A stretch of DNA of 64,000 bases, taken from positions 3,442,100 to 3,506,099 of the forward strand of contig NZ_CP104272.1 in assembly GCF_025244865.1 (NCBI RefSeq). The letters are read 5' to 3'. How positions within the stretch are numbered: the first letter of the stretch is position 1; each line of letters starts with the position of its first letter. This document shows, piece after piece, positions 47,022-55,492 of the stretch. A program made the translations under genes and the position numbers. Below the pieces are notes generated by a model. It was not told the origin of the DNA. It worked only from the letters and a program-made list of their open reading frames with translations, and made no database searches. The stretch comes from Arthrobacter sp. zg-Y1110. GTDB taxonomy: Bacteria; Actinomycetota; Actinomycetes; Actinomycetales; Micrococcaceae.

Positions 47022-48506
47022 GTGCCACAGTCCGTAGACGTCGGTTCAGTACTGGGCGGACGTTACAAGGTGACAGCCCTTGTACTCGCTTCAGCTGAGC
47101 AGGACATGGTGCTCGATGGTGTGGACCAGGTCCTGAACCGTTCCGTCAGCATCCTCGTAGCCGCCCCCATGAATGCCAGCCAGGTCTCGGCAAGCGCCCG
47201 CGAAATCGCCACCGGTGAACGCCATGGCAATGTCCAGGTGCTGGATTTGGGCGTCAGTGACGGCCGCACGTACCTGGTCACGAATACCGCCAGCGCAGCG
47301 GATCTCCTGGATCTCGTGATTGAGCGGGATGCCCCCTACGTCGAGCCTTTCTTCACCGACACCCTGGGCTCGGAAATCTTCGGCATGCCCCGCTCCCGCG
47401 AACCGGAAACCGTCGAAGAAGACCGCTACGTCGAACATGAGGAGCGAGAGCCGCGCAAGCCGCTGCTCTCCGGGGCGCACAAGCCCAAGCTCCCCCGGTT
47501 CGGACGCAACGCTGCTGCTGCCGGAGCCGGGGCCGGGGCCGCTGCGGCCGCGCGGGATCTTCAGTTCGGCGAGGCCGCCGACGCTCCGGCCGAGGCCGCC
47601 ACCGGCGGTGCCAACGTTCCCCCGGCTCCCACTACCCGCCCCAAGCAGTCGGCCGCCGAAGCCCGGCCCGCCAAGGTCACCAAGTGGGAAGATGACGAGC
47701 CCCAGGCTGCACCGGTTCCGGAACGGAACTCCCGCTCTGCGTCGACCTTCCCCAAGTCCGCACTGGCGGCAGGCAGCTACGACGATGACGGCTACGCGTA
47801 CGGCGATCCGGACGACGACTACGAAGAGGACAGCGCCGAGGAGAAGCCGAACCGCAAGTCCGGCCGCGTGCTTATCGGGGCGGTCCTGAGCCTCGTGCTT
47901 GTCCTCGCAGTGGTGCTCGCAGTTTCCCAGCTGGGCAAAATGGGCGACATGTTCGGATCCGACCCGGAAGCCGGCGCATCCACCTCACCCACGCAGGAGG
48001 CTGCACAGGCCGCCCCGAGCGCGGACGCCGCCGCACCTGCACCGGCACCCGAGATCGCCGGCATCACGCGTCTGGTTCCAGGCAATCCGCAGCTTGATTC
48101 CGCCAACGACGGCGCCCTGCCGCAGATCATCGACGGCAACCCGTCCTCGTACTGGTCCAGCTATGTCTACGCCAGCGACACGTTCGGCGGGCTCGCTCCC
48201 AGCCTGGCCTTGGTGGTCGACCTGGGCGCCGATTCGGCGGTCAATGAGGTCAATATCACCCAGCTGAACGGCACGGGCGGCAGCTTCTCCGTAATGCTCA
48301 ACGACACTCCGGACCTGGAGGGTGCGACGTCCGTTGCCCAGAGCGGCTTTACCGGTCCCACCACCAGCATTCCGGTGCCGAAGACGGACGGCCAGGCTGC
48401 CTCTGCCCGCTACGTGATCGTCAACTTCACGCAGCTGCCCCGCCTTAACGGGGTCCAGGCTGCATACCCGTGGGGACTCAAGATCGCCGAAATCGGCGTG
48501 TCCTGA
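47022..48506 (+). CDS. pseudokinase-remnant / discoidin-like membrane protein (MviN partner)
   Basis: A 494-residue one-pass membrane protein. Residues 1-100 resemble only the N-lobe of a Ser/Thr kinase (GGRYKVTALVLASAEQDMVL, then LDLGVSDGRTYLVTN); the HRD, DFG and activation loop are missing. Residues 130-280 are an acidic, Pro/Ala-rich linker, 282-303 one membrane helix, and 348-494 an extracytoplasmic beta-sandwich with LDSANDGALPQIIDGNPSSYW, like a discoidin/carbohydrate-binding fold. In mycobacterial MviN such parts follow the flippase. The GTG at 47022 has GGGAGGAAC directly before it; an ATG at 46971 is weaker. It is 167 bases after murJ. Confidence 0.85.
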   Translation: MPQSVDVGSVLGGRYKVTALVLASAEQDMVLDGVDQVLNRSVSILVAAPMNASQVSASAREIATGERHGNVQVLDLGVSDGRTYLVTNTASAADLLDLVIERDAPYVEPFFTDTLGSEIFGMPRSREPETVEEDRYVEHEEREPRKPLLSGAHKPKLPRFGRNAAAAGAGAGAAAAARDLQFGEAADAPAEAATGGANVPPAPTTRPKQSAAEARPAKVTKWEDDEPQAAPVPERNSRSASTFPKSALAAGSYDDDGYAYGDPDDDYEEDSAEEKPNRKSGRVLIGAVLSLVLVLAVVLAVSQLGKMGDMFGSDPEAGASTSPTQEAAQAAPSADAAAPAPAPEIAGITRLVPGNPQLDSANDGALPQIIDGNPSSYWSSYVYASDTFGGLAPSLALVVDLGADSAVNEVNITQLNGTGGSFSVMLNDTPDLEGATSVAQSGFTGPTTSIPVPKTDGQAASARYVIVNFTQLPRLNGVQAAYPWGLKIAEIGVS

Positions 48507-48604
48507 CTTCTACGTTCCGGACCTGCCGCCCGGCTGTGATGTGCATGTCCAGAGCTGGGCTGCCGGAATAAGCTGGACCCGGTATCCGTTGTGCCGGGTG
48601 ATCC

Positions 48605-48684
48605 ACTTAGGAATCGGTCCTTTCGGATCGGTCCGTATTTTTAGTTAGACCCTGTAGTTCAACAAGGAAGAGGAACACCCCCCA
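48605..48684 (+). promoter_or_regulatory. trxBA promoter, possible sigma-R/SigH type
   Basis: GGAAT at 48610-48614 followed after 20 bases by GTATT (48635-48639) is close to but not exactly the GGAAT-N18/19-GTT used by thiol-stress sigma factors, which drive trxBA in related genera. An octamer ATCGGTCC is repeated between and before these elements. Confidence 0.35.
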
Positions 48685-49728
48685 GTGAGCACCGCAAACT
48701 CCGTTGCCACCGACGGCGCCGCTGCTGCCGGCGACGTCCGCGAGGTCATCATCGTCGGTTCCGGCCCTTCCGGATACACGGCGGCCGTTTACGCGGCACG
48801 TGCCAATCTGAAGCCGCTCCTGATTGCGAGCTCCGTCACCGCCGGTGGGGAGCTGATGAACACCACCGATGTGGAGAACTTCCCCGGCTTCCCCGAAGGC
48901 GTCATGGGGCCGGACCTGATGGCCAACTTCGAAAAGCAGGCCGCCCGTTTCGGCACCGAAATCCTTTTCGAGGACGTCACCGAGGTGGACCTCGCCGGCG
49001 ACATCAAAACGGTGACCATCGGCACGGGCGAAACCTTCCGCGCCCGCGCAGTCATCATCTCCACCGGGTCCGCCTACCGTGAACTGGGACTGCCGGACGA
49101 GAAGCGCCTTTCCGGCCGCGGTGTCAGCTGGTGTGCAACCTGCGACGGCTTCTTCTTCAAGGGCCAGGACATCGCCGTCATCGGCGGTGGCGACTCCGCT
49201 CTGGAGGAAGCGCTGTTCCTGACCAAGTTCGCTTCCTCGGTAACCGTGGTGCACCGCCGCGACAGCCTGCGGGCCTCCAAGATCATGCAGGAGCGGGCCC
49301 TTTCCCACGAGAAGATCCGCTTCGCCTGGGATTCGGAAGTAGCCGCCATCCGCGGCGAGGACAAGGTCACCGGCCTGGTGCTGCGCAGCACCAAGGACGG
49401 CTCCGAATCCGAGCTTCCCGTCACGGGTGTGTTCGTGGCCATCGGCAACGACCCCCGGGTGGACCTGGTCCGCGGCCAGCTTGAACTCACCGAGGAGGGC
49501 ACGATCGCCGTCCTCGGACGCACCTCCAAGACGTCCCTTCCGGGCGTCTTCGCGGCCGGCGACGTCATCGATCCGACTTACCGGCAGGCCATCACCGCCT
49601 CCGGCTCCGGCTGTGTGGCCGCCGTCGACGTCGAACACTACCTCGCCGATCTGGGCGATTCCGTCTCCACTGCGGCGGAGGTCCCCACCCCGCCGTCAGA
49701 GGCTGTTTCCGAACACGCAGCCCTCTAA
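48685..49728 (+). CDS. trxB: thioredoxin-disulfide reductase
   Basis: A 347-residue NADPH-FAD enzyme that reduces thioredoxin. VIIVGSGPSGYTAAVYAARA is the FAD loop, GVSWCATCDGFFF carries the redox pair CATC, and VIGGGDSALEEALFLTKF is the NADPH loop. The C-terminal FAAGDVIDPTYRQA is the FAD end. The GTG at 48685 has AAGGAAGAGG upstream. A short polar tail (about 25 residues) is extra. It is followed by trxA after 28 bases. Confidence 0.97.
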   Translation: MSTANSVATDGAAAAGDVREVIIVGSGPSGYTAAVYAARANLKPLLIASSVTAGGELMNTTDVENFPGFPEGVMGPDLMANFEKQAARFGTEILFEDVTEVDLAGDIKTVTIGTGETFRARAVIISTGSAYRELGLPDEKRLSGRGVSWCATCDGFFFKGQDIAVIGGGDSALEEALFLTKFASSVTVVHRRDSLRASKIMQERALSHEKIRFAWDSEVAAIRGEDKVTGLVLRSTKDGSESELPVTGVFVAIGNDPRVDLVRGQLELTEEGTIAVLGRTSKTSLPGVFAAGDVIDPTYRQAITASGSGCVAAVDVEHYLADLGDSVSTAAEVPTPPSEAVSEHAAL

Positions 49729-49756
49729 TTCCGTTCCTCGCTTAGGAGAGCAAAAA

Positions 49757-50083
49757 ATGAGCAGTGCAAAAGCAGTAACCGATGCTTCTTTCGGTACCGA
49801 TGTCCTGGCCGCGGACAAGCCCGTAATCGTGGACTTCTGGGCTGAATGGTGCGGCCCGTGCCGCATGCTGTCCCCCATCCTCGACGACATTGCCGCCCAG
49901 TACAGCGACAAGGTGGATGTAGTGAAGGTGAACGTGGATGAAAACCCCGCGATCGCCGCTCAGTACGGCATCACTTCCATCCCGGCGGTTTACGTGTTCC
50001 AGGGCGGTGAGGTTGCGGCGACTTCCATCGGCGCCAAGCCGAAGCAGGTCCTGGAGCAGGAATTCGCGGCCTTCCTGAAGTAA
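49757..50083 (+). CDS. trxA: thioredoxin
   Basis: A 108-residue disulphide reductase with FWAEWCGPCRMLSPIL (active site WCGPC) and the cis-Pro TSIPAVYVFQGG. It supplies electrons to ribonucleotide reductase and stress enzymes and is recycled by the trxB product. AGGAG lies nine bases before the ATG. cwlM starts six bases after its stop. Confidence 0.97.
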   Translation: MSSAKAVTDASFGTDVLAADKPVIVDFWAEWCGPCRMLSPILDDIAAQYSDKVDVVKVNVDENPAIAAQYGITSIPAVYVFQGGEVAATSIGAKPKQVLEQEFAAFLK

Positions 50084-50089
50084 ACAGCA

Positions 50090-51283
50090 ATGAGTGTGCA
50101 TGGTGAAAGCCTGCGGAGGCTGGATGCCAGCCGGCGTGTGGTGGCGCTTCGTGAAGCGTTGCTGCGCGCCGGTGTCACCCTGTCCTACCTGGCACCGGAC
50201 GCCGTAAACGATCCGACCATTTTCGATGACCACGTTGACGCTGCGGTCCGCGCCTTCCAGCAGAGCCGAGGCCTGATTGTCGACGGCGTTGCCGGCCCGG
50301 ACACCCAGCGGGCTTTGTCCGAAGCGCAGTTCCGCTTTGGGGACCGGACGCTGAACTATGTTGAGGGCGGTCAGCTGCGGGGCGACGACGTCGCCGAGCT
50401 CCAGCGTCACCTGTCCCATCTGGGGTTCTACTACGGTCACATCGACGGGAGTTTCGGGGTGCGTACCCGCTACGCAGTGGCCGAGCTGCAGCAGAACCTC
50501 GGGCTGCCCGGCACCGGTGTGTGCGACGCCGACACCATGCGGTCCATGTCCCGGGTGAACCGCGCCATTTCGCCCAGCCAGGCTTTCGCCCTGCGCGACT
50601 ACGAACGGCTGGACCGCTCCACCGCGGCCCTGCGCGGACGCGTTATTTCCGTGAACATCGGCCGCGCGCGGCTGGTGTCCCCGCACGGCGTCGAGCGGCT
50701 CAGCGGGGAGCCGCTGACCGAACTGCTGGTCACCACGGACATCGCCGGGCGCGTGGAACGCATCCTGCGTGAATTCGGTGCCCGGCTGGTTCCGCAGCAA
50801 AGCGGTGCTGCCACCGAATCGGGATCACGCCAAAACGTGCCCAGCCTGAACCTGGATATCCACTGTGACTGGCTGGACCAGCAGGCCGCCTCCGGCATGG
50901 CGGCCTACTACTGGGGCCTGCCGGGTACCGGTGAGGCACGCTCCCCCATCGGCCACCGGGCCGCCGTCCTGCTTTTGAAGGAACTGGGTGCCCGTACCGA
51001 CTTGGACAATCTGGGCGTCCACGCGCGGACCTGGGACACCCTCAAGGTGCCCGGCGTACCGTCCGTGGGACTCGATCTGGGCTACCTCAGCAATGCGCAC
51101 GACGCTGAGCGCCTCGCCGATCCGGTATTCCGCCAGACGGTTGCCGATTCAATCGTGATTGGTATCCAGCGCCTGTACCTCCTCGAGGAGGAGGACCAGC
51201 CCACGGGCACCCTGGCTTTGGACGATGTGCTGAAGTTCAACCCGACGGAAGAGCCGGCTACCAGACGGGTTTCCGGCCTCTAG
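50090..51283 (+). CDS. cwlM: CwlM-like peptidoglycan-synthesis regulator (amidase-fold, probably inactive)
   Basis: A 397-residue protein without a signal peptide. Two peptidoglycan-binding domains (about 14-80 and 95-155, each with DGVAGPDTQRAL or DGSFGVRTRYAV) precede an amidase_3 fold (183-375). Key zinc-amidase residues are missing: the DPGHGG site reads VNIGRA (188-193) and the Glu of the late motif is Asp329 (LDLGYLSN), although His258 remains. In mycobacteria CwlM is cytosolic and, once phosphorylated by PknB, activates MurA. Gene order with trxB-trxA-cwlM matches. It lies six bases after trxA and overlaps a convergent methyltransferase by 26 bases. Confidence 0.9.
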   Translation: MSVHGESLRRLDASRRVVALREALLRAGVTLSYLAPDAVNDPTIFDDHVDAAVRAFQQSRGLIVDGVAGPDTQRALSEAQFRFGDRTLNYVEGGQLRGDDVAELQRHLSHLGFYYGHIDGSFGVRTRYAVAELQQNLGLPGTGVCDADTMRSMSRVNRAISPSQAFALRDYERLDRSTAALRGRVISVNIGRARLVSPHGVERLSGEPLTELLVTTDIAGRVERILREFGARLVPQQSGAATESGSRQNVPSLNLDIHCDWLDQQAASGMAAYYWGLPGTGEARSPIGHRAAVLLLKELGARTDLDNLGVHARTWDTLKVPGVPSVGLDLGYLSNAHDAERLADPVFRQTVADSIVIGIQRLYLLEEEDQPTGTLALDDVLKFNPTEEPATRRVSGL

Positions 51284-51953
51284 TCAGTTCTTCGGCTTTC
51301 CTGGCCCTGATGAAGCCCTGTGCAGAGCGTTCCGCAGCTGTCGGGGCGCGGAACAGGTATTCACAAACCTGGAAACCCGCGCCCTCCAGCAGCGCGGCTG
51401 TTTCGCGGATGTCGTGGAGGTAGGCCGTGAGTTCCACGTCATGCCCGTAGGCGTTTGTTATTTGACGGGAACCCGTTCCCGCCTGAAAACCCAACAGGAG
51501 ACGGCCGCCGGGACGCAGGATCCGTTGAAACTCAGCGAAAACCGCCGGTAGCCCCGCAGGCGGGGTATGGATAATCGAATACCAGGCCAGCACCCCGTGA
51601 AATGACCTGTCACCGTAGGGCAACGAGGACATCGCCGTGACTGCAAACTGCCGTTGCGGATGTGCCTTCCGGGCCTGCCGGACCATGCCTACCGAAATGT
51701 CGCACCCTTCGACAGCCAGCGGCGCCAGGGCGTCGAGATAGGTGATCATTCGGCCGGCTCCGCACCCTGCATCCAGGACGGCTGCCCCGGACGGCAGCGA
51801 ACCGGCAAACCTGCGCACCATGGCCAGGTCCAGCTCGTCCTCCGGGTCTCCATCCCTGCCGGCAGTGGGGATCAGCGCCGCGTACGCCTGGGCGACGGCG
51901 TCGTAGGCCCGGGCGACGGCGCCGGGGACGCTGTGCGGGCCTCCATCGTTCAT
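51258..51953 (-). CDS. SAM-dependent methyltransferase
   Basis: A 231-residue class I methyltransferase. VLDAGCGAGRMITYLDAL (motif I) near residue 60, the acidic EGCDISVGM and the LPYGDRSFHGVLAWYS segment (motif IV) are in the right order. The product methylated is not clear; such stand-alone enzymes act on small molecules or lipids. Its 3' end overlaps cwlM by 26 bases on the opposite strand. It starts an inserted block absent from the mycobacterial order. Confidence 0.88.
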   Translation of the reverse strand: MNDGGPHSVPGAVARAYDAVAQAYAALIPTAGRDGDPEDELDLAMVRRFAGSLPSGAAVLDAGCGAGRMITYLDALAPLAVEGCDISVGMVRQARKAHPQRQFAVTAMSSLPYGDRSFHGVLAWYSIIHTPPAGLPAVFAEFQRILRPGGRLLLGFQAGTGSRQITNAYGHDVELTAYLHDIRETAALLEGAGFQVCEYLFRAPTAAERSAQGFIRARKAEELTRGRKPVW

Positions 51954-52028
51954 CGCACCAACGTACCGTGTCGTATGCCATGCTTCTGGCATGACGGTCC
52001 GGGGGAATGCCATGGCGACGGAAACAGT

Positions 52029-53288
52029 ATGACGACGACGACGCGGGATGCTTCCCGCCTCTCTGCCAACGAAGCAGCTGTCGCGGCAATGCTCTCCGCG
52101 GAGCCCGAGCTGATCGACATTCTTCCGGCCCTGGAGGCAGTCCCGGGCATGGCCAAGGACATCATCCTCGTCTCGGGACCGCTGATGCCGTGGCAGGATT
52201 ACACGGGTTGCCAACGCTTGGCGGTTGTAGGTGCGGTTGTATTCGAAGGGCTTGCTGCCACTGAGGCAGAGGCTGACGGCTTGCTCCGCTCCGGCGCGAT
52301 CCGGCTGGCCTCCTGTCACGAGCACGGTGGCGTAGGTTCGCTTACGGGCGTTTGCTCCGCCTCGATGCCCGTACTGGTTGTACGGGACCGCCTGTCCGGG
52401 CGCACCGCTACCTGCAGGATGAACGAAGGCCCGGGGACGCGGGCGCTTACGTTCGGATCCCAGGGGCCAGCGGTCAACGGCAATCTGGCCCGCATCAGGG
52501 ACCAGGTGGCGCCGGCCTTGGCGCAGATCCTCCGTGAATCTCCGATACCGCTCCTGCCGATCATGGCCCAGGCGCTGGCCATGGGCGATGAACTGCACGG
52601 CAGGCAGACCGCTGCCGGGCTGCTGTTCCGGAACGCCGTCTTGGAACGCCTCCTCCATCTTCCGGGCAATGCCCCGGAGACCGCGGCGTTGCTGCCCTAC
52701 CTCGACACAGCGGAATTCCATTTCCTGCACGTCGCGATGGCAGCCGCAAAGGTTATTGCGGACACAGCAGTTTCGATTCCGGGGAGCTCAATCGTCACGG
52801 GCATGGCGATGAACGAGAAGGAGTTCGCGGTTAGGGTTTCCGGCGTACCGGGCCAGTGGTTCCGCGCACCCCTACCGCCGATCTCCGGGTTTCCCGGAAG
52901 AATCATGCCGCCCTGGACGCGCGCCGATCTGGGGTACAGCGGTGGTGACAGCTTGATCATGGAAACGCTGGGATTGGGCGGCGCCGCTGCGGCGGCGGCT
53001 CCCGCCCTGAGTCCGGTCTCCATCGGGACTCCGGCACAAATGATGGAACTGACCAGCTCCCTGTATGCGGTTGCGTCGTCGGAGCATCCGACGCTGCGGA
53101 TTCCGGCACTGGGCGGGCGCGGGGTCCCCTGGGGTATGGATGCTGCCGCCATCGCGGGGCACCGCCTCGTACCTCCGGTGCACATCGGGGCGACCCTGCG
53201 CAACGGCGGACTTGCCGGCGCGATTTATTTCACCCCGCCGCTTCAGCCTTTTATCGACGCAGTCGAACACCTGCAGTCAATCGCCTAA
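52029..53288 (+). CDS. DUF1116 family protein (AllG/YlbE-related)
   Basis: A 419-residue soluble protein of the DUF1116 family. The series of Gly/Ala-rich motifs (VCSASMPVLVVRD, LLFRNAVLERLLHLPGNAPE, GMAMNEKEFAVRVSG) matches this group. In Escherichia coli the DUF1116 protein YlbE (AllG) works with FdrA (AllF) and YlbF (AllH) as an oxamate carbamoyltransferase in allantoin breakdown. No FdrA-like gene is adjacent, so the same job is not supported. The ATG at 52029 has no strong ribosome-binding site. It lies in the accessory block and ends three bases before a parS site. Confidence 0.75.
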   Translation: MTTTTRDASRLSANEAAVAAMLSAEPELIDILPALEAVPGMAKDIILVSGPLMPWQDYTGCQRLAVVGAVVFEGLAATEAEADGLLRSGAIRLASCHEHGGVGSLTGVCSASMPVLVVRDRLSGRTATCRMNEGPGTRALTFGSQGPAVNGNLARIRDQVAPALAQILRESPIPLLPIMAQALAMGDELHGRQTAAGLLFRNAVLERLLHLPGNAPETAALLPYLDTAEFHFLHVAMAAAKVIADTAVSIPGSSIVTGMAMNEKEFAVRVSGVPGQWFRAPLPPISGFPGRIMPPWTRADLGYSGGDSLIMETLGLGGAAAAAAPALSPVSIGTPAQMMELTSSLYAVASSEHPTLRIPALGGRGVPWGMDAAAIAGHRLVPPVHIGATLRNGGLAGAIYFTPPLQPFIDAVEHLQSIA

Positions 53289-53291
53289 TCC

Positions 53292-53305
53292 GTTTCACGT
53301 GAAAC
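53292..53305. repeat. parS site 1
   Basis: Exact 14-bp palindrome GTTTCACGTGAAAC, three bases after the DUF1116 stop. The 16-bp context CGTTTCACGTGAAACA differs from the consensus TGTTTCACGTGAAACA at one base. It is a ParB binding site. Confidence 0.93.
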
Positions 53306-53365
53306 AACACGCTTTCTCCCGCCACGCAGCCTGGCGCCGTCGTCGAATACGGCCTGGCTAAACCG

Positions 53366-53929
53366 TCAGGAGTTGCCCTCACTGGTTTTTCCCGGGTTCG
53401 GCACCGGGTGCTGGTCAGGATGGATGGCCATAAAAACCGAGTAGTGGATGCTGCCCTCGGGAGGTTCTTCGGCTTCGAACTCATCCAGCAGATCCTGGAC
53501 ACGTTCTAGAAGCCGGGCATGTCCTTCTTCCGTTAGGCGTACACCCAGCCGGGAGATTCCGACCTGTTCCGACGCAGGGAGCTGTCCGACCTCGGATACG
53601 AACGCGCCGATCATTGCGCCTCGCAAGCGGCGATCCCGGCCATCGAGATTCAACCGCCACGACTTCCCCGTGGCACGGTAGGGGATCTCATATGCGCCAC
53701 TCGGTCCGGACCGCGCCTCTTGGGGTTCGAGGAAGCCGGCCGAGACCAGCTTGCGGACGTGATAGAGCACTGTCGCCGGGTTGGCGGCGAGCATGGTCGC
53801 AATTTCCTTGTTGGTCAGCTGCTCTTTCAGGCAGAGGCGCAAAATGCGGATACGCATTGCCGAGGCAAGGGCTTTCGCCTCTTCCTCACTTGCTGACCGC
53901 CGAGGGACCTGGCCGCTCTCCTCTGTCAT
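53366..53929 (-). CDS. ArsR-like winged-helix transcriptional regulator
   Basis: A 187-residue regulator. Residues 15-75 form a winged helix with RIRILRLCLKEQLTNKEIA and the recognition part NPATVLYHVRKLVSAGFL. The rest may bind a ligand; no metal-ligand Cys/His cluster is seen. It is divergent from the MFS gene, which it probably controls through the TTGAC repeats in the shared spacer. The ATG at 53929 begins the conserved region. Confidence 0.82.
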   Translation of the reverse strand: MTEESGQVPRRSASEEEAKALASAMRIRILRLCLKEQLTNKEIATMLAANPATVLYHVRKLVSAGFLEPQEARSGPSGAYEIPYRATGKSWRLNLDGRDRRLRGAMIGAFVSEVGQLPASEQVGISRLGVRLTEEGHARLLERVQDLLDEFEAEEPPEGSIHYSVFMAIHPDQHPVPNPGKTSEGNS

Positions 53930-53951
53930 GTGTGCAGAATACCAGAGGGGC

Positions 53952-53989
53952 TATTGACAAACACCAATCGATTGACCAGAGTCAACCGC
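53952..53989. promoter_or_regulatory. operator/promoter between the regulator and the MFS gene
   Basis: TTGACA at 53954-53959 is a plausible -35. A perfect inverted repeat TTGACCAGAGTCAA sits at 53972-53985, just before the MFS ATG, and TTGAC occurs again upstream. A dimeric repressor bound there would block the MFS promoter. Confidence 0.55.
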
Positions 53990-55276
53990 ATGACGACTGA
54001 AGATGGCCCAGGAGCGACGGTATCTGGCGGTGTCCTACGGGACCGTGACTTCCGATTCCTGTTCTATTCCACTTCCCTGAGCCAGCTAGGCCAGCAGGTA
54101 TCGAGTCTCGCGCTGCCACTCGTAGCAGTGGTGACGCTGACAGCCAGTGAGTTCGAAGTAGGGCTGCTTTCGGCCCTGAGCACCGCTGCGTTCCTGTTGA
54201 TTGGCCTGCCCGCCGGAGTCTGGGTCGATCGGATGCGGTACCGCTCAGTGCTCATCTCTTCGGACCTGATTCGGGCGGCGGTCCTGCTCACTGTTCCCCT
54301 CGCCTGGTGGCTCGGGGTGCTGACGGTCTGGCAGCTCTACGCCGTGGCGCTGCTCATCGGCGTCTTCAGCGTCTTCTTTGACGTCGCTTACCAGAGCTTT
54401 CTGCCGCGCCTTATCGGGCGTGACCATTTGGTTGAAGGAAATGCCAAGTTGGAAACGGTGCACTCAGTTGCCCAACTCGCGGGTCCGGTCGCAGCAGGCC
54501 AACTGATTGCGTGGCTGACGGCACCCGTTGCCCTCGCCTTGGATGCAATCGCGATGGGATTGTCCGCACTGTTTGTCGGGCGCATGCGGCACCTTCAGCC
54601 CAAGCCGGAGCCGGTACCGGGATCCCGGCTGGGCACGGACATCGCAGAGGGCCTGCGTTTCGTTCTAGGCAACCCGTTGCTGCGGGCGATTGCCGGGTCC
54701 ACCGCGTTGTTCAACCTGGCTTTCGCGGCCTATATGGCGATGCTGGTGTTCTTCCTTCCGAGAGACCTCGGGCTGGGCGCACACCACCTCGGCATTGTCT
54801 TTTCGGTCCTCGGTGTGGGCGGCCTTGCCGGCGCCCTGGCAACTCGACGGGTAACACTGTGGCTGGGTGAAGGGCCTGCCATTTGTTGGTCCGTGGCGGC
54901 GACAGCACCTTTTGCGCTCTTGATGCCTGCAGCGGGGGGTGAATGGTCGGTTTGGCTCGGCGCGGCTGGACTGGCTGTGGCCAGCTTCGGCATGGTCGTG
55001 TACAACGTCACGCAGGTGAGCTTCCGGCAGAGACTGACGCCGGACCGCCTGCTTGGGCGCATGAACGCCACCATGCGTTTCCTGGTCTGGGGTACCCAGC
55101 CCGTCGGCGCGCTGATAGGAGGCCTGCTCGGGCAGCTATACGGAGCTGAGGCAGCACTGTGGATCGCGGCGGCAGCGGCCTGTGTGGCCTTCCTGCCGGT
55201 CACCCTGTCACCCCTGCGAACGATGAGGAAGCTACCCGACGAACAGCCAGCACCGCCCTCCCCTTCCGCCTCATAG
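53990..55276 (+). CDS. major facilitator superfamily transporter (EntS-like)
   Basis: A 428-residue carrier with about twelve helices. DRDFRFLFYSTSLSQLGQQV at the N-terminus and LPAGVWVDRMRYR match the enterobactin-exporter-like MFS branch used for siderophores or macrolides. The C-terminal tail is polar. The ATG at 53990 is 60 bases into a longer frame and follows the operator region. It is likely controlled by the divergent ArsR-like regulator. Confidence 0.87.
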   Translation: MTTEDGPGATVSGGVLRDRDFRFLFYSTSLSQLGQQVSSLALPLVAVVTLTASEFEVGLLSALSTAAFLLIGLPAGVWVDRMRYRSVLISSDLIRAAVLLTVPLAWWLGVLTVWQLYAVALLIGVFSVFFDVAYQSFLPRLIGRDHLVEGNAKLETVHSVAQLAGPVAAGQLIAWLTAPVALALDAIAMGLSALFVGRMRHLQPKPEPVPGSRLGTDIAEGLRFVLGNPLLRAIAGSTALFNLAFAAYMAMLVFFLPRDLGLGAHHLGIVFSVLGVGGLAGALATRRVTLWLGEGPAICWSVAATAPFALLMPAAGGEWSVWLGAAGLAVASFGMVVYNVTQVSFRQRLTPDRLLGRMNATMRFLVWGTQPVGALIGGLLGQLYGAEAALWIAAAAACVAFLPVTLSPLRTMRKLPDEQPAPPSPSAS

Positions 55277-55325
55277 GCGTTTATAGGTTCCTGCGACCCT
55301 GACCCCGAGCTGAGTTCGGCGTCGC

Positions 55326-55339
55326 GTTTCACGTGAAAC
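55326..55339. repeat. parS site 2
   Basis: Exact core GTTTCACGTGAAAC, 49 bases after the MFS gene. Flanked C on the left and A on the right. Confidence 0.93.
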
Positions 55340-55407
55340 ACGACGCCGAGGGCGGTCCTGGCCGACGGGCTGCCGTGCGGTGCTCGGCGCTTAGTGCCCG
55401 GTGCCCA

Positions 55408-55492
55408 GGGCCTAGGGCCTAGGGCCCAGTGGCCGGTGCTCGGTGTCCCAGGGCCTAGGGCATAGGGCATAGGGCATAGGGCATAGGGCATA
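55408..55492. repeat. degenerate heptanucleotide tandem repeat
   Basis: Units of GGGCCTA at 55408-55421 and 55451-55457, and five exact GGGCATA at 55458-55492, are separated by a spacer with related GTGGCC and GTGCTCG words. A further run of GTGCTCG-like units continues to about 55545. Confidence 0.9.

Noticed and set aside
47022..47330. An active Ser/Thr kinase
   Set aside because: Only the N-lobe-like part is present; HRD and DFG motifs are missing.
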